From: Lepisosteus oculatus
Taxonomy: Eukaryota; Chordata; Actinopteri; Semionotiformes; Lepisosteidae
DNA length: 64,000 nt
NCBI RefSeq assembly: GCF_040954835.1
Contig: NC_090699.1
Location: 16,981,817-17,045,816 of the forward strand
Reading direction: 5' to 3'
The position numbers were made by a program, and so were the translations under genes. The notes under the pieces are model-generated. The model was not told where the DNA came from, did not search any database, and was given only the letters and a program-made list of their open reading frames with translations. Of this stretch, positions 40,801 to 52,800 are shown piece after piece (the stretch's first letter is position 1; each line of letters starts with the position of its first letter).

Positions 40801-43800
40801 TTCCAGTACAGACAGCAGTTTATGGCAGGCATTTTTTGGTGTAGATTACTTGGCCATCATATTCAGTACATGCAAAGTAATTGAGAGATGCCAAGAAGGT
40901 TTCTGTGCTTGCCTGTTTGGACAAACACTGATTTGTCTTCTACAGCACGTTCACGTTTTCCTTTTTAGTAATTCAGAACTGTAAATTATTTTGTCATAAT
41001 CACATCTGGCTCCCCATGACCCTGTAGTGGATAGAGCAGTTAGAAGATGGATGGAGGGATTTTTATAAGCAATTCGGAAGCCCGGTTATGTCTCGACTTG
41101 TCAGCTCACTGTCGCGGCCCGTGTTCCACACAGGGAGGAGGAGGAGGAAGCGCAGACGGGCTCCTCCGACTCGCACACTTGGAGGCTCCTTCAGCTGTCA
41201 GCACTCTGCGAGCTGCGCAGACACTGCTGGACACCAGAGGGTCCAGCTCTTCCTAACTCTTCCTAGCTCCGTCACTTGGGGAATCCCAGGTCCCGGGATC
41301 ACCCGGGCATTGTGGGATCCACCAGAGACCTGCACGAGCAGCTTTTCCTAACGGACCCGTGTGGAAGCCCCTCTTTTCCCACTATCTGTCTGACAATGCA
41401 AAACCATCTGTGTTACATTGTCTTTCTGCCAGTCAGGTGAGATTCAGCTTTTTTTTCTGCTGTGGCAAAGCCAGTAAACTTCATGGATCAAGGAATGTGA
41501 AGAACATAAGGATGACTATCTTGAGCAGACAAGAAATTGCCTTCAACAACATGGCTGGGGAACATGTTCTCATAATGCTTTGGGTAAAGAAATGACTCCT
41601 CTTCCTGCTTCTAAATGCGCTTCCCTGTAGTTTACTTGTGCTCTCTGGTTTGTGTTTCACGATATATACAGTACTGTATACTGAATAAACCAGTTTCATG
41701 TCCAGTGTCAGCGTTTGTTTTTCAATAAGGACAACTGAGAAGTGACATATTCAGACAGGGGCTATGAAACACTAAACATATCCTCAGTCATTGGATGTGC
41801 CTGCAGAACTGAGAAGGACTTTGGAACCATGATCACTGCTCTAAAAAACTACACAGTATCACTTATGAATCACTGTAAACCTACACAGCAATTGTTCAGT
41901 TCCCCATGGTTTTGATGGGGTTATATTTAAATTATTCTGTCGAGGTTTCCTTCAGTTCTTACTGTATCATGTCCTGCCATGCATTTCTATGCTTTCCTAT
42001 CCCTGTGCTGTGGTTTAACTCTGCTTCACTACACCTTACCGAGCCTATACCTTTGTTACAGTATTGTATCTAAGTATTGTGGCCAATTAAGTACTCTAGT
42101 ATTCAGGGAACCAGCAGAACTCTGGGAAATCTGTCTCTAATATAGCTAAGGAGCTAAGAAAGGGGCCACACCTTTCTGTCTTTAGCTAGCTAAAAGCAAG
42201 AGCATCCACGAGTTCACAATCCTTTACCAAGGATCTTCTTTTCTTTGGATTTTCCACAAGCAATTCTGAGTAATGCGTTAAGCCTGAACCAGTCTGCTGG
42301 AACTCTGAGCTGTTCGGCTTGTAAAGGGTCCTACCTGTCCTTTTGCCAGCTATGAGCCATTAGCCGGCATGAGCCCGATAATCTCTCTCATTTGAGAATT
42401 CCTCGTGCTCATGTGGGCATTTCCTTCACACAACACTGTGTTACTCTGAACACTGTCTAACAGCAGCCTCTAGTGTCTGCGCCTCGCCGGCTGCAGTCTT
42501 CCACACCCGTCACAACTGTGCTCTATCCCATACTGCATGTCATTTCTTCTCGGTTGTTTGTTTCGATGATTGACAATTTTTTACAAAGGGGTTGTGGAGG
42601 TGTGGACCTGGCCTGGAACAAACCTTGTGGTAGCTTCCTGGCTTCAATGAAGACATGCTTCAGGGGTTTCTTGGATACAACATACAGGTGGACAGTCCTC
42701 ATTGAACCTCATGTTTTTGGATGACAACCATTATCATTGGGTTCTAGAAACGGGGAAATGTTACAGTGTCTTTTGTTTTAACTTAACTGATACAAATTAG
42801 TGGTGGTTCAATAAAACAACACAGTCTACAGCTGGTCAAGGGCTTGTGGCTGGAGTGGGAGAGTAACTCTGAATGGTGAAAGCTGGCAATGCAATCTTTT
42901 AAATTTATTCTTAACCAATCTGTTTTTATAAGGCTAGGGCCAGTTGGTATCAGAGTATACCACTGCTGTATCATACATCCGGATTGTACCTTTAAAGAGC
43001 CGAGTTCAGTGCTCTCTTTGGACAAAACTTAAAATATCTATGAACAGGGAAAATGCGTTTTCAAGAACAAGATTGACCAGGTAGCTGCAATGTACCGTGT
43101 TCAAAATGTTTTTACATGAATACCAGTCAGCTGCTGTGTGAGGCCTGTAGCAAGGGAAGGGCTCTGAAATCTGTCTCATTGCACAGCACTTCTTATCTCC
43201 CATGGCAAATACAGCTGCAGCAAGCCATTCATCACTTTGTTTCTTGTCCCTGAATCCTGTTAAAACAGCCTTTCCTTCTCTCTTTTCAGCACAATTCATT
43301 GCATAACATTTTTTGTCCAATGTTACATGATGCTCTTAAGAGAGTAGATGCACCGAAGGTGTTTAAATGTTTGATTAAAAGTCAAATTCATGTCTGCGGA
43401 GCGACTCACTAACAAGGGAATGTGTTTGCCAGGCTCGCTGGATATGCTGAACTAACGTGTTGCTGGCATTAACGAGATAATGCCATTGTATTTCTAGGAC
43501 CATGGGATTAAGAACCGAGTGCGGTTGAGCAAAATGTTGCTTTCTTAGTACAGTCTCCACCACAGGGCTGGCTTTGTTGTTTCGCTCCTGGCTTCAGTGA
43601 AGTTAGAGTGAAAGCGAAGAGGGCAGCCAGGAGCTCCCAACATGACTGCTTACACTGCAATTCACAGCAGCGCTCCAGACCAGGCAGAATGTTATCTCAG
43701 GGAAATAAAAGGCCTCAGCAGATTATAAACAGCGTTAATAGCTGAAGAAATGACACAGATGCACAGCACATGCCAGGTTTCCTTGTTGTTTCAGTGGAAG

Positions 43801-46800
43801 TGTTTGACAACTGAAGCTTTAAATATATTTTTGCAGTTTGGCATTGCTGGTAGTCATTTGGGTCCAGAAAGGTATGCATTTAAAACAGTCAGTGTTCTCA
43901 ATGAATGTTACTGATGGGGATGAGTTCGCTGGTTTTGTTTTTAGAGAAGAGGTCCGGTATCTGAATTGAAGAATGTGTAGCTGTGATATTAACACGCCAA
44001 ACCGCAATAAAAAACAGGTATTACTTTTCAGGTAATGTCCTTGGTGAGAAGACACATACTGTACTGTATATCTTATCCTCATTAGCCCAACCTCTTAAAG
44101 GGGCAGCGCAATCCCAGTTCCTCAGACCGGTTCTTAAATCTTGTATTGACGTTATAGAAAAAAATGTCAAATTTCGAATGAAGCACAAAAGCATGAACTT
44201 TGTGAAAGAACTGTGAAAGTTAACGTTGACGCAATTCGCATTTGAGTTCCCACAAATTGCCATGCCCTGCGGCCCTTCCTGCTCACTAGTCTCTGCAATG
44301 TCTAACGTAATGGGATCTACGAGTGAATAAATCCAGCTTGTGCAGCAGACTTTTCACTGCAGAAATGCTCCAGCATGATTTGCATGCGGAGTTAACAAGT
44401 AAGAAGCATTTGTCGACAAAACTCTCGAAATCGAGAGCAATATTTCTATTGGATTAAAAGAGACGTATTCACAAGCCTGCTTGTTTACAATGTCATAGGG
44501 CCGCTTCACCTCACCGGAAGATCTGTTGCCTCATTCAGACCTGGAAATTTAGTCTATTTTGGGATGTAAATTGGAAGTTTTACAAGTTACTGTGTACATT
44601 TTACTGTTTTTGCGGTTTGAAATGCAGTCCTCAATGCTGATTCTTTCTAACCCCAAAATATGAAAATAGCATTGCAGTTCCCCTTTAAATGAATATTTCA
44701 AATTGAGATGTTTTAAAGCGTGATCACAGGCTGAAAGGGCTTCCTTTGTGACAAGAGTCATCGCCGCTCAAGGTCCCACAGCAACACACAGCAAACCAAC
44801 GTCAACGTTACCCTCAATCAGAGATGATCTTCGGAAAATAAGGAGAAACCCGGTATGCTGTTGCTCGAAAAGTATACATTTTCAGATAATTGTGGGTTTT
44901 CTGACATTAGAAAATTTAATAGGATTCTAGGTTTAAGTGTTTATAACAGATAGTAATCATAGAACGGAGTGAAAAAAAAAACCCACTGGGTCTGCTCAAC
45001 ACAAAATTCCTAAAGTGTAGAGACCCTCCTGACACAGGAGTCGTGAAGCAGCATTTCAGACTGATTTGATGTGACCTGACGGGCAGAGCCCTACTGAGAG
45101 CTGACAGGCTCTGCATACTGCCTGCACAGCAAAGTCAGACCATGAAGATCATGACAATTCACACTCAGAGTAACAGCAATGCTGCATTGTCGCATTTCAG
45201 TTCTTGTGCTTGTGTGAGCAGCATCTCGGTCAGGCCCTTTTTCATTAGAAACACCATCCCAGCAGTGCATACTCAAAGCTGCCTGTCCACAGCAGGTATC
45301 AAGCTACTGTCAGCTGATTCTCACTGGTTCCCACCACACCTTTGTGTACTTATAAAAGCATAAAAATTGCATTTATATTTTAAATATTCATTCTGTGACT
45401 CTTGGCTGAAAAACACATTTGAAGTGATTCAAAGAAAGGCACATAAAAACCATCTTCGGTGTGGATGACATATTCTTCCCCCTTGCTACGTATTTTAACT
45501 GCCTGAACTCGGGCAGTGTGTGTCACCCCCTCCCCCAAGAAGAAAGGTCACAAGGCCTGTTTATAAGCTGGAGCCAAACAGTAATGTACATATTTGACAT
45601 TCCATAATCAGTGGTCACAAAGAAACAAGCCTTCAAACCACTGCTGGTCAGTAAGAGAAGAGACCCCAGTTTACTGCACAGACTGACAGAAGACCTTGAT
45701 TCATTTTGCACATAGAAAGCCACTGAAATTTTAAAATGTAAACTGCAGAATTCCTAGTTGGTCAGCTTCTTGCTTCCTTGGGCAAGCTCTTCCTATAATT
45801 TGTCAAAGCTGGCGCAGGGTGTCTCACTGAATGTTTACATCGCAGAGGAGACCCCTAGATTCACCTCATTGACCCATTTCTGGATTTCCATCTGCTCCTC
45901 CAGTTGCTGCTTAAGCTAGAGTGGAACAAACAGCTTCAAATCCTTAAATGTAATCTTGAGGTATTCATGCAACTATTTAGAGCACAGTAATGTTATATCT
46001 GTTGGGGGCTTATCTTTAAAAAGGTTTCAGCCTGTGGGAGTTTTTTAATCTCCTAATTAATGAACTAGAAGGGTAGTTTTTATCCATTACCAATAGAGTC
46101 ATATACTTATTTATTATGAAAACCATTCCCATCCAGCATCTTAAAAGAGAATGAAACACAGCTAAATCTGATAATATTGACCTGGCTCAGATGTCATCTC
46201 TTTCAATGCACCAAGTCAGTAATTAAGAAGATCAGACGATTAGACTATGTTCTTTTTTGAAGCTCACCTCGGTGAGAACAGAGAGATAGAAAAAAGTAAC
46301 AAAAGGAAATGGTATAATTAATAAACAAGGGGAATATAGATACTTTATAGTACAACAGATAATTTGGTTATAAAGCCAGAATGCAAAAATGTGAAATGTA
46401 AAGGTCTTTGTGGAGGTAATACTACTAGGTATTCAACTCTCTTTAACATTCATTACTGCTTATCAACTGCTGTGAATAATTTCCTGCACCTAAAAGCTGA
46501 AGTTTCAGCTTAAGGAGCGTGACTCTGAGGCGACAGTTTATTTGGTTAGTTTGTTTCTCTAAACCACCACAATGTTTCTGCGATTTGCCAGTCTGAACAC
46601 ACTCCAGGAAGGCTGAGGAATGGAGCAAAACATCAAAGCTGAGTATCTACGGGCACAGATTCAAGATTTAAGCACTTTCTTTAATTACCATCAAATGGCA
46701 ATAGGAAACGTTTCCCTTCTCATACTAACTATGCTGAGTCTTGGTGTACTGGACAAAGTATTAGCTATTCCAGGTAGATGTCTGCAATATTTAAGTTTTT

Positions 46801-49800
46801 CATACAATGCACAGCTGATGACATGCTGTCAGAGGTATAGAAAAGAGATGTAATAGACTGTATGTAATATAATATACATAGTGTCATACCCTATAGAAAG
46901 TTTCATAATCCTCCTCTGTGAAGGAAAGTGTTATGCTTCCTGGCTCATGGACTTGTTACGACAATTTGTAACCAGTTCTTTTAATAGTTTATAAAAACGC
47001 ACTCTGCCAAAATGTTTGAGTGCTTTGTATTTTTCAGATGTAGTAACTCAAACTAAAAAGCCTCTTCTTTTGTTTACTGTATTGATGGAAACACCGCTAT
47101 CTATCAGGCTGACAGCAGACCTGAAAGCCACATCTATCAGTGGCTACAGGGGAGAATAACTTTCACTCCTCCAGAAGGAAAGCAAATGTAAAATTACAAA
47201 GAGGGGCTAGCACAGGATTGAGTCCAAGCCCCTCTGGGTAAAAGAAGGGGGAAAAAAAACCTTTAATCTGCAGAACAACAATAATGTTCAGTCTCTACAC
47301 AGGTGGATTAGCGGTGCCTCAGATGCTTCAGTTAGACGTCTTTACTGTAAATTCTGTTCACACTTAGGAAACCAACAGAAGTGAAATTTGAATGCAGATA
47401 AAAGTGCCTGCTCGAGGGAAACATTTTCTCTTAGCCCTTTTTTTCTTCAGCACTTCAAAAACCCTTCTGAAATCTTTGACTCCAGTCCAGAAAACATCTC
47501 TTTGTGGTTACATGCATAGGCTGTTAATGTTGCATGCAGTGCTACGAAGAACTGAGATTACAAGTGACAAAGAGAAGCCATGTGAATCTGCCTACCAGAA
47601 ACACACAATAGTATAAACAGAGGTCACCAGTGGGAACATGGGAGTGAAGGAGGCACACCTTCACACACAGGGTGGTGGGAGTGCAGAGCACGTTGTCCAG
47701 CTGTAGCGGAGCTAGTCTGGGCACGGTGACGTCATCGCCCTCCCTGCGCGTAGCAGGGTCCTCAGCTGCCTGGGCTGAGGGAGGTCTCCTTTAGCTCATG
47801 TGGCTGGTTCCCTGTTGCATTACGCTGGGGACCCAGGCTCGCGCCCCAGGTGTTGCGAGTTGAAACGGGTGGCGGAGGGCACGAGCCCGCGCGGAACCGC
47901 AACAATCCCGCTGGTGCCGTGACCCGGACGGGAGTGTCCTTCGCCGAGGTGAAGTCAGCAGGGGAGGGTGTAGTGGGTGCTAGTACGGACACAGTGTCGC
48001 CATCGCCCTCCCTGCGTGTAGCAGGGTCCTCAGCCACCTGGGCTGAAGAGGGCTCCTTTAGCTCAACACGGCTGGTTGCCTGTTGCGTTACCGTGGAGAT
48101 GCCGGAGACCTGGGTTCGTGCCCCAGGTGTTGTGGGACGAACCGGAGGGTTTGGCGTGGCGAGGGCACGAACGTGGAACGGTTACACAGCCATGCTGTTG
48201 AAGCTGATACCCAGGCTTCTTCCAAGAAACGGCTGGATGAAATGCTTGAATCAATTAGTTACTATGAGCTTAATGACCTGGTTGGGCCGAATGGCTTGTT
48301 TCCGAACTTTCTTATGGTCCTTTGTTTGATCATGGTAAGATGGCCCTTGTCTGCTGTACCAGCAACACAAACCATCAAATTTCAAATTTAGAACAGGTGT
48401 GATGATATCCTGGTTGAAACGTTTGGTGGAATATCAACAACAGGTTTGTTATTGTTGAAGTGGAAAATACTGATGGTCAAAGCGTACTGTATAGATTTAC
48501 AGTTGTTGAGATGTCATAAGGAAGGCTCACTTTGAGACAGGAGAGAGTGCTTTTACTCCACGTAGGAACTCATTAGGAAAGTGTTCACTTCACATTTGAA
48601 AGGAACTCTCTCAATTCCAGCTTGGCCTCTGGAGATCTGGATATGTCATTTTCAGATATCTTTCTCCAGTATATATAAAGTTTATTTGTCCACAAGTGTC
48701 CTTAACTATGTAGCTTATTTCCGGGAATACAGTTCATTTCAGCCCTTTTTTATAGCTCTGCGCACTATTTAACCATGGCACTGATCTGACTGCGCTCCTC
48801 TCTGGTGTCCTCCTGTGGTCAGATCCACCGTCCTCTTGCACAGGTTCAGCTCCTGTGTCTGCCTTTATCAAGTATCGGCTCAGCACACTCAGCAGGGGCA
48901 GAGGGAGCTGAATTGTCTCCAGATGTTTCTTCCTTTCTAACTTCTGGGAAAACTATGTGGAAAACTAGCTCACGTTACGAGTGAGGATCAAACTCGGCGG
49001 TGGTTCTGACACAAGCTTCACGTGAGAAAACTTGTGGACAGTTTTACTGTCTTTTTCATCTTGTGCTTGTCTGTTTTACCATCGACTTTAAAGTGTTTTG
49101 CAACATTCCTTTTGCATTTCATGACATTTTGCATCATAAGGTACAGTGTGTTAAATGATGATAGAAGAGAAATTAAAGCAGTTCTCCTCCCAGATGTTTT
49201 TAAGGTCAATACAATTCTCAGTCAACCTCTTTGTTTACACAAACTGCCCCTTTGTGTTTACAACAAGTGGTATAGCAGTTTGCTATCAGGAGAGGGGTGT
49301 TTACTGTCTGTCCCTGAGCTCTCTCTCCCCTCCCTGGCTTAGTTCACAGCAGAGCACTGAAGCCTTTATCAGGTCCTGCTAGAAACCCAGCTGAAACAGA
49401 GCCTTTACACAGACACAGCAATCTGAAGCCTATTCTATTTAGCCCACGGCAACCCAGCTGAGAGAGAAGGAGTGAACAATGATAAGGAGGTCCTATCAAC
49501 ACAACAGCCCTACATTTTATTCACCACAAGAAGTTAGATTAAACCTTTCCCATTATTGTCTAAACCAGCACACCATCGGAAACATCTACAGTAGACAGGG
49601 AAGATCAGACTGCAGCAAACAAATAAAATGGGTCATAAGAAATGATTACTGAAAAACACAGCCTCAGAATTTTTAAGAGGTAATTTCAAGCTCTCCAGTA
49701 AGGAGTTGTATTGCCAAGCAAACATTTGCTTAAGAAACTAAAGCTACAGCAGTAGACTTTTCACAGCTACAAGTAGACTCACACAAAACAGACAGCTGGT

Positions 49801-52800
49801 CTGCAGTGAAGGAGAGATGAGCAGGTTCCTCTATCAGGACAGAATCTGGAGTGTGTGTGTTGCTGAGCAAGGCAGTCTAGTCTAGGCTAGTCTGAGTGGG
49901 AGCTGGTCAGTCTTGTTATTATCAGATGGCCACAGCCAGACAGGTTTAGTCAGCAATGTGTCAACACAAAGCTGATGGATATGTACCCACATGGACACTT
50001 TTAAGATTACAGCATTTGTGAACTTAGGTAGGCCTTTTGTTTTCAACACAAGGCATAAATGAAAATAGAGATTAACAAGCAACACACACCTGAAAAGGAC
50101 TGGATCATTCTTGACAGGTCACCTAGACAGGCAACCCTGCCGTCCCTGAAGGTGAAAGGAGATCCTGGCTCTGCACTGATAAAGAACCCCACCCTGTGTG
50201 TGCTGGGACTTCAAGATTGAAAACTAAATGTCAGCTTGAATTATTGGGGTTTTTACTGAAACACATTTGTAAATATCTGGATGAGCAGTCTCCCTTAAAT
50301 TAATAACACTTTCAAAATGATACAGTATGTCTGAACCTCTTTTAGGTTGCAGAGTGAAATTAATTTTGAACAAAAAGTTGTCCAAAATTACAAAAACGCA
50401 GAAACGATTAAAAACGATAACTTCGACGACACAATTGTTGAAAATGAAATGATAAAACCAAAAAAACAACAACAACAACGAAGCAACTGTATATAAACAG
50501 ATTGGGAAGCCAAATTAACAAGTCTAATGGTAAAATCATACACTCGCTTCTGGTCAGCTAGGAACATGTCCAATGAACTGTCAAGCTTTCAAGCAGTAAG
50601 AAATCACCGACTCTATGAAGAAAGCACTGAAGTCCTGTACAACAAGGAAAAGAAGCAACAGTTTAAGAAGTAAGAAGATCAGACGATTAGACTATGTTCT
50701 TTTTTGAAGCTCACCTTGGTGAGAACAGAGAGATAGAAAAAAGTAACAAAAGGAAATGGTATAATTAATAAACAAGGGGAATATAGATACTTTATAGTCC
50801 AACAGATAATTTGGTTATAAAGCCAGAATGCAAAAATGTGAAATGTAAAGGTCTTTGTGGAGGTAATACTACTAGGTATTCAACTCTCTTTAACATTCAT
50901 TACTGCTTATCAACTGCTGTGAATAATTCTTGAAAATGAAACGATAAAACTGAAAAAAACAACAACAACGAAGCAACTGTATATAAACAGATTGGGAAGC
51001 CAAATTAACAAGTCTAATGGTAAAATCATACACTCACTTCTGGTCAGCTAGGAACATGTCCAACGAACTGTCAAGCTTCAAGCAGTAAAAGAAGTAAAAG
51101 CAGTTAAAGAAGCAACAAGGTACTGCTTGAACTTTTACTGTTCAAGCAGTACCAAGGAAAAGAAGCAACAGTACCTTTTAGCTGCCGGCTCTGGTGCTTC
51201 TTGAGTTTACAGCAGCCAAGTCCCATATCTTGCTTAGCAGAGTCCGAGGGAGGCTACAGCTGTGCCATGTCAATTACATGACCGGCGCTCCTGGAGGTGA
51301 ACGCACACGCAGGTATGTGCCAAGGCAGCTCACTGCCAAGACGGCGAAGGAAGCCCACAGCCCCATCGCAGCCAGCAACTTCAGCAGCAGCAACAAGCCA
51401 TTCTGCCTCATTCGCGCGAGTTCTGCCCTTTCCCTTTCCCCCTGAGCAGCCACAAACCCTAACCCCCTTTCCGGGAGTGCGAGCTCTCCTCGTGTGCCCT
51501 CAGCTTCTTGCGCTGCCAGGGAGAGATGTGCTGCGCGGCTCATCTCCGCCAAATACTGCAAACCTCCCCAAATCCAAACAGACCGTGCTAATCAATCTGA
51601 GAGCTGCTGCTGTGGGTATCTGCTTTGATTCCATCCCTCACCGCATTTTCTGGTGGCTAGACACAGATCTCTGCATGTCGCTGGATCCTTTCCCCCCTAT
51701 TAAACTTAACTGCTTATTAATTAAACTCTCCCCCTTTGAAGAAGAGGACCACAAGGGGGGGGGGGGGGGGGCATATGTGTTAAGCAGATGCTCGCTCTCA
51801 TAGCTGGAGGAAAAGAGCCATGAACTGAATGTGAACCACCTTTATGAGAAGGAAGGAAATGGAGACAGAAGAGGCTCCATGCACGTCTCCAAGCCCGCTG
51901 CCATGGACAGGCACGCTTTCAGCCTAAATCTACAGCACGCGGCTCCACCCCGCTCACGGGCCACTGCGCTTTGTGTCATAATAAAGAGAAGCATTGTTGT
52001 AAACACTCACATTCCATGCATACCCATGCAGGGACCTTATAACATGCGGTCCGAACCACGCAATGGATGCACAGAAGAGTACGATATTTTGTTGTTTTTT
52101 AAAGTCTGCAGAGGCTGGAATCTCAGGCAACGACAGAACTGCAGTATCACTTTCTGTGTTGTTTTACTCAAAACTAGCAATTTAAGAGATGAAATGCCTA
52201 TATGATCCATATCAAGCTGGTTCACAATGCTTTAATTCCTTAAAACTAGTATTTTCCAGCATTTGTTTAGAAAGCACATTATACCAATGACACTATTTCC
52301 CTATTAATTCAGATGCAGACTTAACATCATGCCCAAGAGTTGAATTGAGTTTAAAAAGTATTTTGAAAATTACGTTTTTTGTAATCATCCTCAGCAAGTG
52401 GGTGATTTTAATCCAAGTCTTTATCTGGGGTTTCCATAGTACCGAACAAACCTGTTAATGTGAGGTCCCTTTGCAAAAGCAGAAAAACATTTTACATGTT
52501 ATGACTACTCAATACCAGTGCAGCAAAACTGTGAGAATCAGGACACAGCCTTCCAGTCTCCTCTGAAAAGCAATCAAACAGTGATGTCTGCAGAAATAAA
52601 CAGTGATATCTGCAAAAGGCATTGAGCTGCCCACTGGCTATTTCATAAAGGAGTAGGCATGCTTCCCACATACAAATCTAGTAGTTAATCTTCTCACAGA
52701 CTGAGTTACCTTCATTAGCCTCCAGATCAAGCAGAAAGAGAAACCTAAGGTGGATAAATAGAATAGAAGTGTAATCGAAATGAACAGGGATCCTCAAACT

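Larger units (their letters stand above)
40111..46223 (-). other. arhgap22 intron 2, middle part
   Basis: Apart from the GC-rich block near 41.2 kb, the octamer block near 44.3 kb and the 51-bp cassette near 45.9 kb, I see no exon or repeat family. Scattered short frames have no recognisable protein. Confidence 0.4.

Noticed and set aside
47850..48329. 159-codon plus-strand frame
   Set aside because: Lies wholly in tRNA-like and LINE repeats.
51274..51561. 95-codon minus-strand frame with a hydrophobic stretch ([17 protein letters not shown]...)
   Set aside because: It ends before the candidate MGLGCC start and lies in its probable 5' UTR. No homology I know; at most an upstream frame.
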